Below are positions 7,506 through 15,275 of a stretch of DNA of 64,000 nucleotides, piece by piece. Both the position numbers and the translations under genes were made by a program. Within the stretch, counting starts at the first letter, position 1. Every line of letters starts with the position of its first letter. The notes beneath the pieces are model-generated. The model did not search any database. It saw only the letters and a list, made by a program, of their open reading frames with translations, and had not been told where the DNA came from. Where the stretch lies: assembly GCF_003002915.1 (NCBI RefSeq), contig NZ_PVTG01000002.1, positions 248,001-312,000 on the forward strand, written 5' to 3'. Origin of the DNA: Geodermatophilus tzadiensis (GTDB taxonomy: Bacteria > Actinomycetota > Actinomycetes > Mycobacteriales > Geodermatophilaceae).

Positions 7506-7931
7506 GTGACCGACGCGATCGAGGAGTGGTTCGCCGCGGCCGGGCCGCGCGAGACGGAGCTGCGCCGGGTCGACGCGCTGGTGCGCGAGGCCGCACCCGG
7601 CCTGGACCGCGAGCTGGTCCCGGCCGGGTCGGGGACCGTGCTCGGCTACGGGCTGCTGCCCTACCGGCCGCGCTCGGCGAAGGAGACCACGCGGTGGCCG
7701 CTGGTGTCCCTCGCCGCGCAGAAGCGGCACCTGTCGCTGTACGTCTGCGCGGTCGTCGACGGCGCGTACCTGCCGGAGGCGCGCGCGGAGCGGCTCGGGC
7801 GGGTGTCGTGCGGACGCAGCTGCGTCCGGTTCACCTCCCTGGACCGTGTCGACGCCGGTGAGCTCGCCGCCCTGGTCCGGGAGGCCGCGGCCACGACCGC
7901 CGACCGCCGTAACGAGTTCTTCACCTGGTGA
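7506..7931 (+). CDS. DUF1801 domain protein
   Basis: The 141-residue product matches DUF1801, a fold related to YdhG/frataxin-like Fra: PLVSLAAQKRHLSLYVC in the middle and LGRVSCGRSCVRFTSLDRVD, where family members have GKSCIRFKKLDDLD. Function in actinobacteria is unknown. The GTG at 7506 has GGAGG about 5 nt upstream, overlapping the stop of the small membrane protein, so the two are probably coupled. Confidence 0.82.
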   Translation: MTDAIEEWFAAAGPRETELRRVDALVREAAPGLDRELVPAGSGTVLGYGLLPYRPRSAKETTRWPLVSLAAQKRHLSLYVCAVVDGAYLPEARAERLGRVSCGRSCVRFTSLDRVDAGELAALVREAAATTADRRNEFFTW

Positions 7932-7970
7932 CCGCCACCGGGTGGACCTTGGTCCCTGGTGCGCGCGCGG

Positions 7971-7993
7971 CGGGAACGCCAGGCTGGTTCCCG
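7971..7993. promoter_or_regulatory. Inverted repeat CGGGAAC-N9-GTTCCCG
   Basis: Two perfect 7-bp arms separated by 9 bases lie about 40 nt before the small gene at 8034 and after the DUF1801 stop. The size and spacing fit a dimeric repressor site, or a weak terminator for the upstream gene. Confidence 0.45.
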
Positions 7994-8033
7994 CTGTAAC
8001 GAAACGAGAACGGACGAGAGGCCCCGCCCCCGC

Positions 8034-8246
8034 ATGACCGCGACCGTCGAGTACACCGCCGCCGCCGACGCCTCCGTCGACGAGGCGGTCGCCCGCCTCG
8101 TGGAGGAGTTCCGCCCGCGGCTGCGACCGCAGGTCGTGGGCACGGTGGTCGCCTCGTGCCGGCGTGACCTCAGCGGCGTCCCGGTGACCGCGCTGCCCGA
8201 GATGGTCGAGCGGCTGGCCCGTACCCGTCTGCAGTCGGTCGCCTGA
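8034..8246 (+). CDS. Small three-helix-bundle-like protein (70 aa)
   Basis: The 70-residue protein is entirely helical by pattern: VDEAVARLVEEFRPRLRPQVVGTVV, then CRRDLSGVPVTALPEMVERLARTRLQ. This resembles the small DUF3562/three-helix-bundle dimerization domain common in actinobacteria. The ATG at 8034 is preferred because sequence upstream of it in the same frame is low-complexity. No catalytic residues are apparent. Family link is by pattern only. Confidence 0.6.
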   Translation: MTATVEYTAAADASVDEAVARLVEEFRPRLRPQVVGTVVASCRRDLSGVPVTALPEMVERLARTRLQSVA

Positions 8247-8288
8247 GCCCTCCCGCAACCCGCTTGCCCCCTCCCGGACGATGACCGG

Positions 8289-9908
8289 GTGGGATCGGTC
8301 GACGTGAGCGGGGTCCGGCACACGCTGCCGGACGGCCGGGTGCTGCTGGACGACGTCTCCTTCCGGGTGGGGGAGGGTGCCCGCGCGGCGCTGGTCGGCG
8401 AGAACGGCGCCGGCAAGACCACGCTGCTGCGGATCATCGCCGGCGACCTCGTCCCCGAGGCGGGGACCGTCGCGCGCAGCGGCGGCCTGGGCGTGATGCG
8501 GCAGTTCATCGGCTCGGTGCGCGACGACACCACCGTGCAGCGCTTCCTCGTCGACCTCGCCGCCCCCGCGGTGCGGGCCGCCTGGGACGCCGTCGAGGCC
8601 GCGGAGCTCGCCCTCATGGAGACCGACGACGAGCCCGCGCAGCTCGCCTACGCCGACGCGCTCGCGCAGTGGGGCGACGTCGGTGGGTACGACACCGAGG
8701 TCACCTGGGACACCGTGACCGTCGCCGCCCTGGGCGTGCCCTACGACCGGTGCAAGTACCGCGAGCTGTCGACGCTGTCGGGTGGCGAGCAGAAGCGGCT
8801 GGCGCTCGAGGCGCTGCTGCGCGGGCCGGAGCAGGTGCTGCTGCTCGACGAGCCGGACAACTACCTCGACGTGCCGGGCAAGCGCTGGCTCGAGCAGCGG
8901 CTGGGCGAGACCCGCAAGACGGTGCTGTTCGTCAGCCACGACCGCGAGCTGCTCGCGACCGTCGCCGACCGGGTGGTCACCGTCGAGGGCGGGACGGCGT
9001 GGGTGCACGGCGGCGGGTTCGCCGGCTACCCCGAGGCGCGCACGGCGCGGCACGAGCGGATGGCCGAGCTGCGCCGGCGCTGGGACGAGGAGCACCAGCG
9101 GCTGGTCGACCTGGTGCGCACGCTGCAGCAGCAGGCGGCCAACTCCCCGGACATGGCCAGCCGGTACCGGGCGATGCAGACCCGGCTGGCGAAGTTCGAG
9201 GCCGAGGGCCCGCCGCCGGAGAGGCCGCCGGAGCAGGAGGTCACCATGCGGCTGCGCGGCGGGCGCACCGGGGTCCGGGCGGTCGTGGCCGAGCAGCTGG
9301 AGCTGTCCGGGCTGATGCGGCCCTTCGACCTGGAGGTCTGGTACGGCGACCGGGTCGGCGTCCTCGGCGCGAACGGCGCGGGCAAGTCGCACTTCCTGCG
9401 GCTGCTGGCCGGCCAGGACGTCGCGCACTCGGGTGCGTGGCGGCTGGGTGCGCGCGTCGTCCCGGGGTTCTTCGCCCAGACCCACGCCCACCCGGAGTGG
9501 CTGGACCGGACGCCGGTCGACCTGCTCTGGCACGGCGAACCGGGCCGGCCGGGCGTGGACCGCGGCCGCGCCATGGCGGTGCTGCGCCGCTACGGGCTCA
9601 CCCCCGTCGCCGACCAGCCCTTCCGCACCCTGTCCGGCGGTCAGCAGGCGCGGCTGCAGGTGGTGATGCTGGAGCTCTCCGGCGCGACGCTGCTGCTGCT
9701 CGACGAGCCGACCGACAACCTCGACGTCCTCTCCGCCGAGGCGCTGGAGGAGGCGCTGGCCGCGTTCGACGGCACGGTGCTCGCGGTGACCCACGACCGC
9801 TGGTTCGCCCGCTCGTTCGACCGGTTCCTCGTCTTCGGCGCCGACGGCCGGGTGTACGAGTCGGCCGAGCCGGTCTTCGACGAGGCACGGGTCGCCCGCG
9901 CCCGCTGA
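8289..9908 (+). CDS. ABC-F family ATPase
   Basis: Two ABC cassettes lie in one 539-residue chain without membrane spans. Cassette 1 has Walker A GENGAGKTT (37-45), signature LSGGEQKRL near 162 and Walker B LLLDEPDNYLD. Cassette 2 has GANGAGKSHF near 358, LSGGQQARL and LLLLDEPTDNLD. A charged linker of about 80 residues (RRRWDEEHQRLVDLVRTLQ) joins them. ABC-F proteins act on ribosomes, either as translation factors of the EttA type or in antibiotic protection; which applies here cannot be told. GACGAT sits 6 nt before the GTG start, suggesting a leaderless transcript. Confidence 0.95.
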   Translation: MGSVDVSGVRHTLPDGRVLLDDVSFRVGEGARAALVGENGAGKTTLLRIIAGDLVPEAGTVARSGGLGVMRQFIGSVRDDTTVQRFLVDLAAPAVRAAWDAVEAAELALMETDDEPAQLAYADALAQWGDVGGYDTEVTWDTVTVAALGVPYDRCKYRELSTLSGGEQKRLALEALLRGPEQVLLLDEPDNYLDVPGKRWLEQRLGETRKTVLFVSHDRELLATVADRVVTVEGGTAWVHGGGFAGYPEARTARHERMAELRRRWDEEHQRLVDLVRTLQQQAANSPDMASRYRAMQTRLAKFEAEGPPPERPPEQEVTMRLRGGRTGVRAVVAEQLELSGLMRPFDLEVWYGDRVGVLGANGAGKSHFLRLLAGQDVAHSGAWRLGARVVPGFFAQTHAHPEWLDRTPVDLLWHGEPGRPGVDRGRAMAVLRRYGLTPVADQPFRTLSGGQQARLQVVMLELSGATLLLLDEPTDNLDVLSAEALEEALAAFDGTVLAVTHDRWFARSFDRFLVFGADGRVYESAEPVFDEARVARAR

Positions 9909-9918
9909 GCCGCGAGGG

Positions 9919-10875
9919 TCAGTGCGTCGTGGTGGCGGCCGCGCCGGAGTTCTTGCGCCGGTGCAGCGTGAGGCTCACGACCAGCACGACGAGGGCGCCG
10001 ACGACGAGGCCCACCAGCGCACTGGCGAGCGTGTCGACCACCCACGCGAGGACGCCGCCCAGGGCGCCGGTGGCCTCGTGCACGGCCTCCTCCACGTGGT
10101 GCAGGGCGCCGTAGAGGGCGTGGAAGCCGAGCTCGTCGCTGCCCACCAGCAGGATGTGGCCGCCGACCCACAGCATCGCGGCGGTGCCGACCACGGTGAG
10201 GGCGGTGAGCAGCCGGGGCATCCCCTTCACCAGGCCGCGGCCGAGCCCGGCGACGCCCTTCTTCGACGACTGGGACAGCCGCAGCCCCGCGTCGTCCATC
10301 TTCACGATCAGCCCGACGACGCCGTAGACCAGGACGGTGATCAGCACCCCGACGACCGCGAGGATGACGGCGCGGGACCAGAAGCCCTCGCTGGCCACCT
10401 CGTTGAGCGAGATGACCATGATCTCCGCCGACAGGATGAAGTCGGTGCGCACGGCCCCGGTCACGATCGTCTTCTCGTCCGGCATCGCCTCCTCTGCCGA
10501 CGCGTGCTCGTCGTGGCCGCCGTGGATCTTGTGCCACACCTTCTCGGCGCCCTCGTAGCACAGGTAGGCGCCGCCGACCATGAGGATCGGGGTGAGCAGC
10601 CAGGGCAGGAACTGGCTGAGCAGCAGGATCGCCGGGAGGATGATCAGCAGCTTGTTGCGCAGCGACCCGAGGGCGATCTTCCGGATGATCGGGATCTCGC
10701 GGTCGGCGGACAGGCCCTGCACGTACTGCGGGGTGACCGCGGTGTCGTCGACGACGACACCGGCGGCCTTCACGCTCGCCCGGCCGGCAGCGGCCCCGAC
10801 GTCGTCGATGGAGGCAGCGGCGGCGCGCGCCAGCAGCGCCACGTCGTCGAACAGGGCCACGAGTCCACCGGCCAC
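9919..10875 (-). CDS. DUF808 (YedI-like) inner membrane protein
   Basis: The 318-residue protein begins VAGGLVALFDDVALLARAAAASIDDV, the standard N terminus of DUF808, and contains DDTAVTPQYVQG and PIIRKIALGSLRNK, followed by several membrane spans (LLIILPAILLLSQFLPWLL and others). Its function is unknown. I chose the GTG at 10875 over the ATG at 10923 because the former has GGAAGGA seven bases upstream and matches the family start, while the ATG has no ribosome site. It converges on the ABC-F gene with a 10-nt gap. Confidence 0.88.
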   Translation of the reverse strand: MAGGLVALFDDVALLARAAAASIDDVGAAAGRASVKAAGVVVDDTAVTPQYVQGLSADREIPIIRKIALGSLRNKLLIILPAILLLSQFLPWLLTPILMVGGAYLCYEGAEKVWHKIHGGHDEHASAEEAMPDEKTIVTGAVRTDFILSAEIMVISLNEVASEGFWSRAVILAVVGVLITVLVYGVVGLIVKMDDAGLRLSQSSKKGVAGLGRGLVKGMPRLLTALTVVGTAAMLWVGGHILLVGSDELGFHALYGALHHVEEAVHEATGALGGVLAWVVDTLASALVGLVVGALVVLVVSLTLHRRKNSGAAATTTH

Positions 10876-10967
10876 GGGAGGGTCCTTCCGCTCGGGCAGC
10901 ACCGACGTGCTGCGCACCGTCATGGTGGTGGGTCGGGCCGTGCCCCGCGCGGGCGGGCGTCACACCT

Positions 10968-11009
10968 CCGTCAGGACGCCTTGACTGTCAGGTCCTCCTG
11001 ACGGACGCT
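10968..11009 (+). promoter_or_regulatory. Divergent promoter with inverted repeat CCGTCAGGA/TCCTGACGG
   Basis: CCGTCAGGA (10968-10976) and TCCTGACGG (10996-11004) are perfect inverted copies. Between and after them lie TTGACT (10981-10986) and, 17 bases later, GACGCT (11004-11009), a plausible -35/-10 pair 5 nt before the GTG at 11015. The repeat therefore straddles the core promoter, as a repressor operator would. Confidence 0.5.
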
Positions 11010-11014
11010 GGGTC

Positions 11015-11410
11015 GTGGACGTCGACGACCTGGAACGCGCGCACACGCTGGGCAGCGCGGTCCTCCGGTACGAGGAGCTGCGCACCCGGGAGTCGCTCGC
11101 CGACCCCGAGGACCCGGCCGGCCCGCGGCCGCTGTCGCGCGAGGAGTCCCTGGAGCTGCTGGCTCTCGGCGAGGTGATCGCGCGGCGGGCCACCCAGGGG
11201 CGTCAGCTCACCGTCCGCACGGCCCGCACCACCGGCGCCTCCTGGGCGCAGATCGGCCGGGCCCTGGGCGCCACCCGCCAGTCGGCGTGGGAGGCGCACC
11301 GCCGGTGGATCGACGCCCAGGTCGCCCAGCGCGGCACCCGTGGCGCCGTCGGCTTCGACGACGACGAGGCCGCCGAGGCCCGCGCCCTGCTGGCGAACGA
11401 CGCGGACTGA
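11015..11410 (+). CDS. Small helix-turn-helix-like protein
   Basis: This 131-residue protein has two helical halves. RTARTTGASWAQIGRALGATRQSAWEAHRRW near residues 68-98 looks like a helix-turn-helix of the sigma-70 region 4/MarR type found in short actinobacterial proteins of unknown role. The first half is acidic and helical. The GTG start follows a promoter with a palindrome over the core elements, which would fit autoregulation. Family not named with confidence. Confidence 0.65.
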   Translation: MDVDDLERAHTLGSAVLRYEELRTRESLADPEDPAGPRPLSREESLELLALGEVIARRATQGRQLTVRTARTTGASWAQIGRALGATRQSAWEAHRRWIDAQVAQRGTRGAVGFDDDEAAEARALLANDAD

Positions 11411-11428
11411 GCCCTCGGCCGCTGGAAC

Positions 11429-11488
11429 GGCCCCCGTGCAGGGCCCCGCCGCGAGCGGAGCGAGGGGTGGGGGGCCCGGGGGTCCTTC
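11429..11488 (-). terminator. Long GGAAGGACC-type hairpin element (copy B)
   Basis: Read on the minus strand, this begins inside the stop codon of the aldo/keto reductase (TGAAGGACCCCC) and ends GGGGGCC. Its middle shares GCCCCCCAC, CGCTCCGC and GCGGGGCCCTGC with the copy at 28714. Outer arms pair as a hairpin, so a terminator role is likely. Confidence 0.6.
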
Positions 11489-12380
11489 ACAGGTCGACGT
11501 CGGGCTCGCCGGTGCCGCCGATGCGGTCGAGCTCCTGCAGCTCCACCGGCCCGAGCACCCGCGCCCCGGCCTGCAGGTTCTCCTCCAGGTGGGTCACCGA
11601 CGAGGTGCCGGGGATGAGCAGCAGGTTCGGCGAGCGAGCCAGCAGCCAGGCCAGCGCCACCTGCATCGGCGTGGTCTCCAGCCGCCGGGCCACGGTCTCC
11701 AGCGCCGCCGACTGCAGCGGCGTGAACCCGCCGAGCGGGAAGAACGGCACGTAGGCGATGCCCTCGCGGGCCAGCGCGTCGACCATCGCGTCGTCGTCGC
11801 GGTGCACGAGGTTGTAGTGGTTCTGCACGCACACCACCGGGGCGATCGACCGCGCCTCGGCGAACTGCTGCGTCGTCACGTTGGAGACGCCGAGGTGGCG
11901 GATCAGCCCCTGCTGCTGCAGCTCGGCGAGGGCCTCGAACGGCTCGGCGAGCGAGCGCTCCACCGGTGCGTCGAAGCCGGGCATCCGCAGGTTGACCACG
12001 TCGAGCACGTCGAGGCCGAGGTGGTCGAGGTTGTCCTGCACCGCGGAGCGCAGCTCGTCGGGGGAGAGCGCCTCGGGCCACCCGCCGTCGGGCGTCCGCC
12101 GGGCACCGACCTTGGTCACGATGGTCAGCTGCTCCGGATAGGGGTGCAGCGCCTCGCGGATGACCTCGTTGGTCACGTGCGGGCCGTAGTAGTCGCTGGT
12201 GTCGAGGTGGTCCACGCCGAGCTCGACGGCCCGGCGCAGCACGGCGACGGCGGCCGCGCGGTCGGCCGGCGGCCCCATGATGTCGGGGCCGGACAGCCGC
12301 ATCGCCCCGTAGCCGATCCGGTTGACCGTGCGGTCCCCGAGCGTGAACTGTCCTGACCGTTCGGCGGTCGTCGTCGTCAT
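11487..12380 (-). CDS. Aldo/keto reductase family oxidoreductase lacking the tetrad His
   Basis: The 297-residue protein has the AKR fold: IGYGAMRLSG, Asp/Tyr in HLDTSDYYGP and Lys in IVTKVGARR. The usual catalytic His strand reads VLDVVNLRMPG, with Asn in place of His. FIPGTSSVTHLEEN-like sequence (LLIPGTSSVTHLEEN) forms the NADP-binding end. It is clearly related to the gene at 47117 but that copy keeps His. The change is common in one actinobacterial branch and may alter substrate choice. The ATG at 12380 opens MTTTTAERSGQFTLG. Confidence 0.9.
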   Translation of the reverse strand: MTTTTAERSGQFTLGDRTVNRIGYGAMRLSGPDIMGPPADRAAAVAVLRRAVELGVDHLDTSDYYGPHVTNEVIREALHPYPEQLTIVTKVGARRTPDGGWPEALSPDELRSAVQDNLDHLGLDVLDVVNLRMPGFDAPVERSLAEPFEALAELQQQGLIRHLGVSNVTTQQFAEARSIAPVVCVQNHYNLVHRDDDAMVDALAREGIAYVPFFPLGGFTPLQSAALETVARRLETTPMQVALAWLLARSPNLLLIPGTSSVTHLEENLQAGARVLGPVELQELDRIGGTGEPDVDL

Positions 12381-12417
12381 GCCCGGCTCCTACCCGCGCG
12401 GGCCGCCCCACGCGCGC

Positions 12418-13632
12418 TCAGGCGGCGCGGCCCATCGGCTCGCCGACGGTCTCCTCCCACTGCCGGACGTCGGCGGCGACCCGCGCGGTCTCGCGGCGGT
12501 CGGCGCGGCGAGCCACCACGGCCAGCCCGGCCCCGGCCACCGCCAGCACGGCACCCACCCACATCGGCGCGGTGTAGCCCAGCCCCGCGGAGATGACGGC
12601 CGCGCCCAGGGCGGCGCCGATCGCGTTGGCCACGTTGAACGCCGCCTGGTTGGCCGCCGAGACCAGGCTGCCGCCGGGCACGCGCGCGGCCTCGATGACG
12701 CCGTTCTGCACGACCGGTCCCATCGCGAAGGCCACGGTGCCGAACAGCACCAGCAGGACCACTGCGGCGACGGGGGAGCGCGCGAGGAAGGCGAAGGCGG
12801 CCAGCAGCACGGCGGTGCCCAGCAGGCCGACCGCGACGAAGGCGAAGCCGTACCGGTCGCCGAGCCGCCCGCCGGCCAGGGTGCCCACGGTCGTCCCGAC
12901 GCCGAAGAGCGCCAGCACCGGCGTCACCCAGGCCTCGGGGATCCCGCCGAGCTCGGTGAGGATCGGGCTGACGTAGCTGTAGACGGCGAACAGCGCGGCG
13001 AAGCCGATCATCGTCAGGCCGAGCACCAGCCACACCTGGCCGCGCCGGAAGGCCGCGACCTCCGACCGCAGGTCGCTGCGCTCGCCCGCGCCGGCCGGCA
13101 GCCACGCGAGCAGCCCGGCGATGGTGACCAGCCCGATCAGGGCGATGCCGCCGAGCACCAGCCGCCAGCTGGTCTGCTGCGCGACGAAGGTGCCCAGCGG
13201 GACGCCGACGACGTTGGCCAGCGTCAGGCCGACCATCATCAGCGAGATCGCCTGGGTGGCCCGCTCGGGGGCGACCAGCCGGCGGGCGGCGACCGCGCCG
13301 ACGCCGAAGAAGGAGCCGTGCGCCAGGGCGGTGAGCACGCGGGCGGCGGCGAGGGTCTCGTAGGTGGGTGCCAGCGCCGAGAGCGCGTTGCCGACGGTGA
13401 ACACGACCATCAGCGCGACCAGCGTCTGCCGCGGGGAGAACCGGACACCGAGCGCGGTGAGCGTGGGGGCGCCGATGACGACGCCGACGGCGTAGGCGGA
13501 GATCAGCAGGCCGACCGCCGACACCGAGACACCGAGACCCTCGGCGACCTCGGGCAGCATGCCCATCACCACGAACTCGGTGGTGCCGATGCCGAAGGCG
13601 CCGATGGCCAGGGCGAGCAGTGCACGGGGCAC
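12418..13632 (-). CDS. MFS transporter, AraJ/DHA1-type exporter
   Basis: The 404-residue protein has about 12 membrane spans. Its first span, AIGAFGIGTTEFVVMGMLPE, is the hallmark of the AraJ/chloramphenicol-exporter branch of DHA1 transporters, which expel drugs or sugars using proton flow. The GTG at 13632 was chosen because the hydrophobic first span follows directly and GGAG lies about 10 nt upstream; an upstream ATG would add 44 Pro/Arg-rich residues. Substrate unknown. It is on the same strand as the alcohol dehydrogenase, but a strong hairpin lies between them. Confidence 0.88.
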   Translation of the reverse strand: MPRALLALAIGAFGIGTTEFVVMGMLPEVAEGLGVSVSAVGLLISAYAVGVVIGAPTLTALGVRFSPRQTLVALMVVFTVGNALSALAPTYETLAAARVLTALAHGSFFGVGAVAARRLVAPERATQAISLMMVGLTLANVVGVPLGTFVAQQTSWRLVLGGIALIGLVTIAGLLAWLPAGAGERSDLRSEVAAFRRGQVWLVLGLTMIGFAALFAVYSYVSPILTELGGIPEAWVTPVLALFGVGTTVGTLAGGRLGDRYGFAFVAVGLLGTAVLLAAFAFLARSPVAAVVLLVLFGTVAFAMGPVVQNGVIEAARVPGGSLVSAANQAAFNVANAIGAALGAAVISAGLGYTAPMWVGAVLAVAGAGLAVVARRADRRETARVAADVRQWEETVGEPMGRAA

Positions 13633-13767
13633 GGGGGGACTCCAGGGGACGACGGTGGTCGGCTGCTGCGGACGTCGTCGTCCGGCCGGGGCGCGCGGGT
13701 GCCTTTCCGTGCATCGCCACGGGACGGGTCGGTCATGCCCCGAGGGCGACGTGGGTCTGCTCACAGC

Positions 13768-13799
13768 GGGGCCCGGCGCCCGGAGGGGCGCCGGGGCCC
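13768..13799 (-). terminator. Stem-loop after the alcohol dehydrogenase gene
   Basis: GGGGCCCGGCGCCC and GGGCGCCGGGGCCC pair with one bulged base around a GGAG loop, 11 nt past the dehydrogenase stop on the minus strand. This is a strong GC-rich terminator-like hairpin. Confidence 0.65.
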
Positions 13800-13809
13800 G
13801 GCCGCGGGG

Positions 13810-14988
13810 TCAGGGCTGCAGCAGCACCTTGACCGCGCCGTCCTTCTTCTCGCGGAAGTCGGCGTAGGCCTGCGGCGCCTGCTCGAGGGGGACCCGGTGG
13901 GTGGCGAAGTCGTCGACGCCGAGCGGGTCGCCCTCGACGAGCAGCGGCAGGATGTCGGGCACCCATCGCCACACGTTGGCCTGCCCCATGCGCAGCTGGA
14001 CCTGCTTGTCGAACATGCGCATCAGCGGCACGGGGTCGGTGGCGCCGCCGTAGACGCCCGAGAGCGACACGGTCCCGCCGCGCCGGACGGCCTCGATGGC
14101 GGTGTTGAACGCGGCGAGGCGGTCGATGCCGGCCACCTTCATCACCTGCGCCATGAGCGCGTCGGGGAGGATCGCCGTCGCCTTCTGGGCGAGCTGCGCA
14201 CCCGGGGAGCCGTGCGCCTCCATGCCGACGGCGTCGATGACGGCGTCCGCGCCCCGGCCGTCGGTCTTCTCGCGGATCTCGCCGACCACGTCGTCCTGGT
14301 CGGTGGAGGGGATGACCTCGGTGCCGCGGGCGGAGGCGCGGGCGAGCCGCTCGGGGACGACGTCGGAGGCCACCACGCGCAGGCCGAGGTGCGACGCGAT
14401 GCGGGTGCACATGTCACCGATCGGGCCCAGGCCGAGCACCAGCAGCGTGCCGCCGGGCGGGGTCGCCGCGTACTGCACCGCCTGCCACGAGGTGGGCAGG
14501 ACGTCGGAGAGGTAGACGAAGCGGTCGTCGGAGGGGCCGTCGGGGACCTTGACGGGCAGGGTGTTGCCGAAGGGCACCCGCAGGTACTCGGCCTGGCCGC
14601 CGGGCACCTGCCCGTAGAGCTTGGTGTAGCCGAACAGCGAGGCGCCGAAGCCCTGCTCGCGGTTCTGCGTGGTCTCGCACTGCGACTGCAGACCCTGCGA
14701 GCACATCCAGCAGGTGCCGCAGGAGATGTTGAACGGGACGACGACGCGGTCGCCCGGCTTGACGGCGGTCACCGCGGAGCCGACCTCGCGCACCACGCCC
14801 ATCGGCTCGTGGCCCATGACGTCGCCCTTCGTCATGAACGGCGCCATGACCTCGATCAGGTGCAGGTCCGACCCGCAGATCCCGCTCGAGGTGATCTCGA
14901 CGATGACGTCGGTGTCCTCCTGCAGCGTCGGGTCGGGGACGGTGTCGACCTGTACGTCGGCACGTCCGTGCCAGGTGACTGCGCGCAT
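13810..14988 (-). CDS. Zinc-dependent alcohol dehydrogenase, formaldehyde dehydrogenase-like
   Basis: The 392-residue medium-chain dehydrogenase has the catalytic zinc site in SSGICGSDLHL and GHEPMGVV, four structural-zinc Cys in ISCGTCWMCSQGLQSQC, and the NAD(P) loop LVLGLGPIGDM. The GTKLYGQVPGGQAEYLRVP-like segment (FGYTKLYGQVPGGQAEY) is typical of the glutathione-independent formaldehyde dehydrogenase/FdhA group. It would oxidise an aldehyde or alcohol in the cytoplasm. The ATG at 14988 starts MRAVTWHGRADVQV, the family N terminus. A 19-bp palindrome lies in the divergent promoter region. Confidence 0.93.
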   Translation of the reverse strand: MRAVTWHGRADVQVDTVPDPTLQEDTDVIVEITSSGICGSDLHLIEVMAPFMTKGDVMGHEPMGVVREVGSAVTAVKPGDRVVVPFNISCGTCWMCSQGLQSQCETTQNREQGFGASLFGYTKLYGQVPGGQAEYLRVPFGNTLPVKVPDGPSDDRFVYLSDVLPTSWQAVQYAATPPGGTLLVLGLGPIGDMCTRIASHLGLRVVASDVVPERLARASARGTEVIPSTDQDDVVGEIREKTDGRGADAVIDAVGMEAHGSPGAQLAQKATAILPDALMAQVMKVAGIDRLAAFNTAIEAVRRGGTVSLSGVYGGATDPVPLMRMFDKQVQLRMGQANVWRWVPDILPLLVEGDPLGVDDFATHRVPLEQAPQAYADFREKKDGAVKVLLQP

Positions 14989-15105
14989 GAGTCTGCTCCT
15001 CAGCTCCTCGTCAAGGGGGTCCGCTCCGGGCTCCTGCCCCACGTGAGCCTCGTCGCGCTCCCGTTCGGGGCGCACGCGGCGTGTCCCTCACTCTGGGTGA
15101 GGCCG

Positions 15106-15124
15106 GTTCGACGAGTCGTCGAAC
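15106..15124. promoter_or_regulatory. 19-bp palindrome in divergent promoter
   Basis: GTTCGACGA-G-TCGTCGAAC is a perfect palindrome placed 118 bp before the dehydrogenase start (minus) and 152 bp before the M23 peptidase start (plus). It probably binds a dimeric regulator. The half-sites are in the opposite order to the actinobacterial LexA box. Downstream, about 15140-15215 is less GC-rich and may hold the peptidase promoter. Confidence 0.5.
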
Positions 15125-15275
15125 GACGTCCGTGCAGCTCAGTGGCCTGCGCCACAGAACCCAGTCTCGTTACCCGCCTTCTCAGATCACGAAACCATCA
15201 CGGCGTGTTTACATGGGCCCCGCCCGCTCCCCCGGGCACCGCACGACGTCCCTGTCCCCGACGGAAGTCAGGTGC

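Noticed and set aside
15106-15124. LexA/SOS box in the dehydrogenase-peptidase promoter.
   Set aside because: The actinobacterial box is CGAAC-N4-GTTCG; here the half-sites are in the reverse order with 9 bases between.
15140-15275. c-di-AMP (ydaO-type) riboswitch before the M23 peptidase gene, as found before some actinobacterial cell-wall hydrolases.
   Set aside because: The leader is short and I could not find the conserved core segments; only an AT-richer promoter-like stretch is visible.
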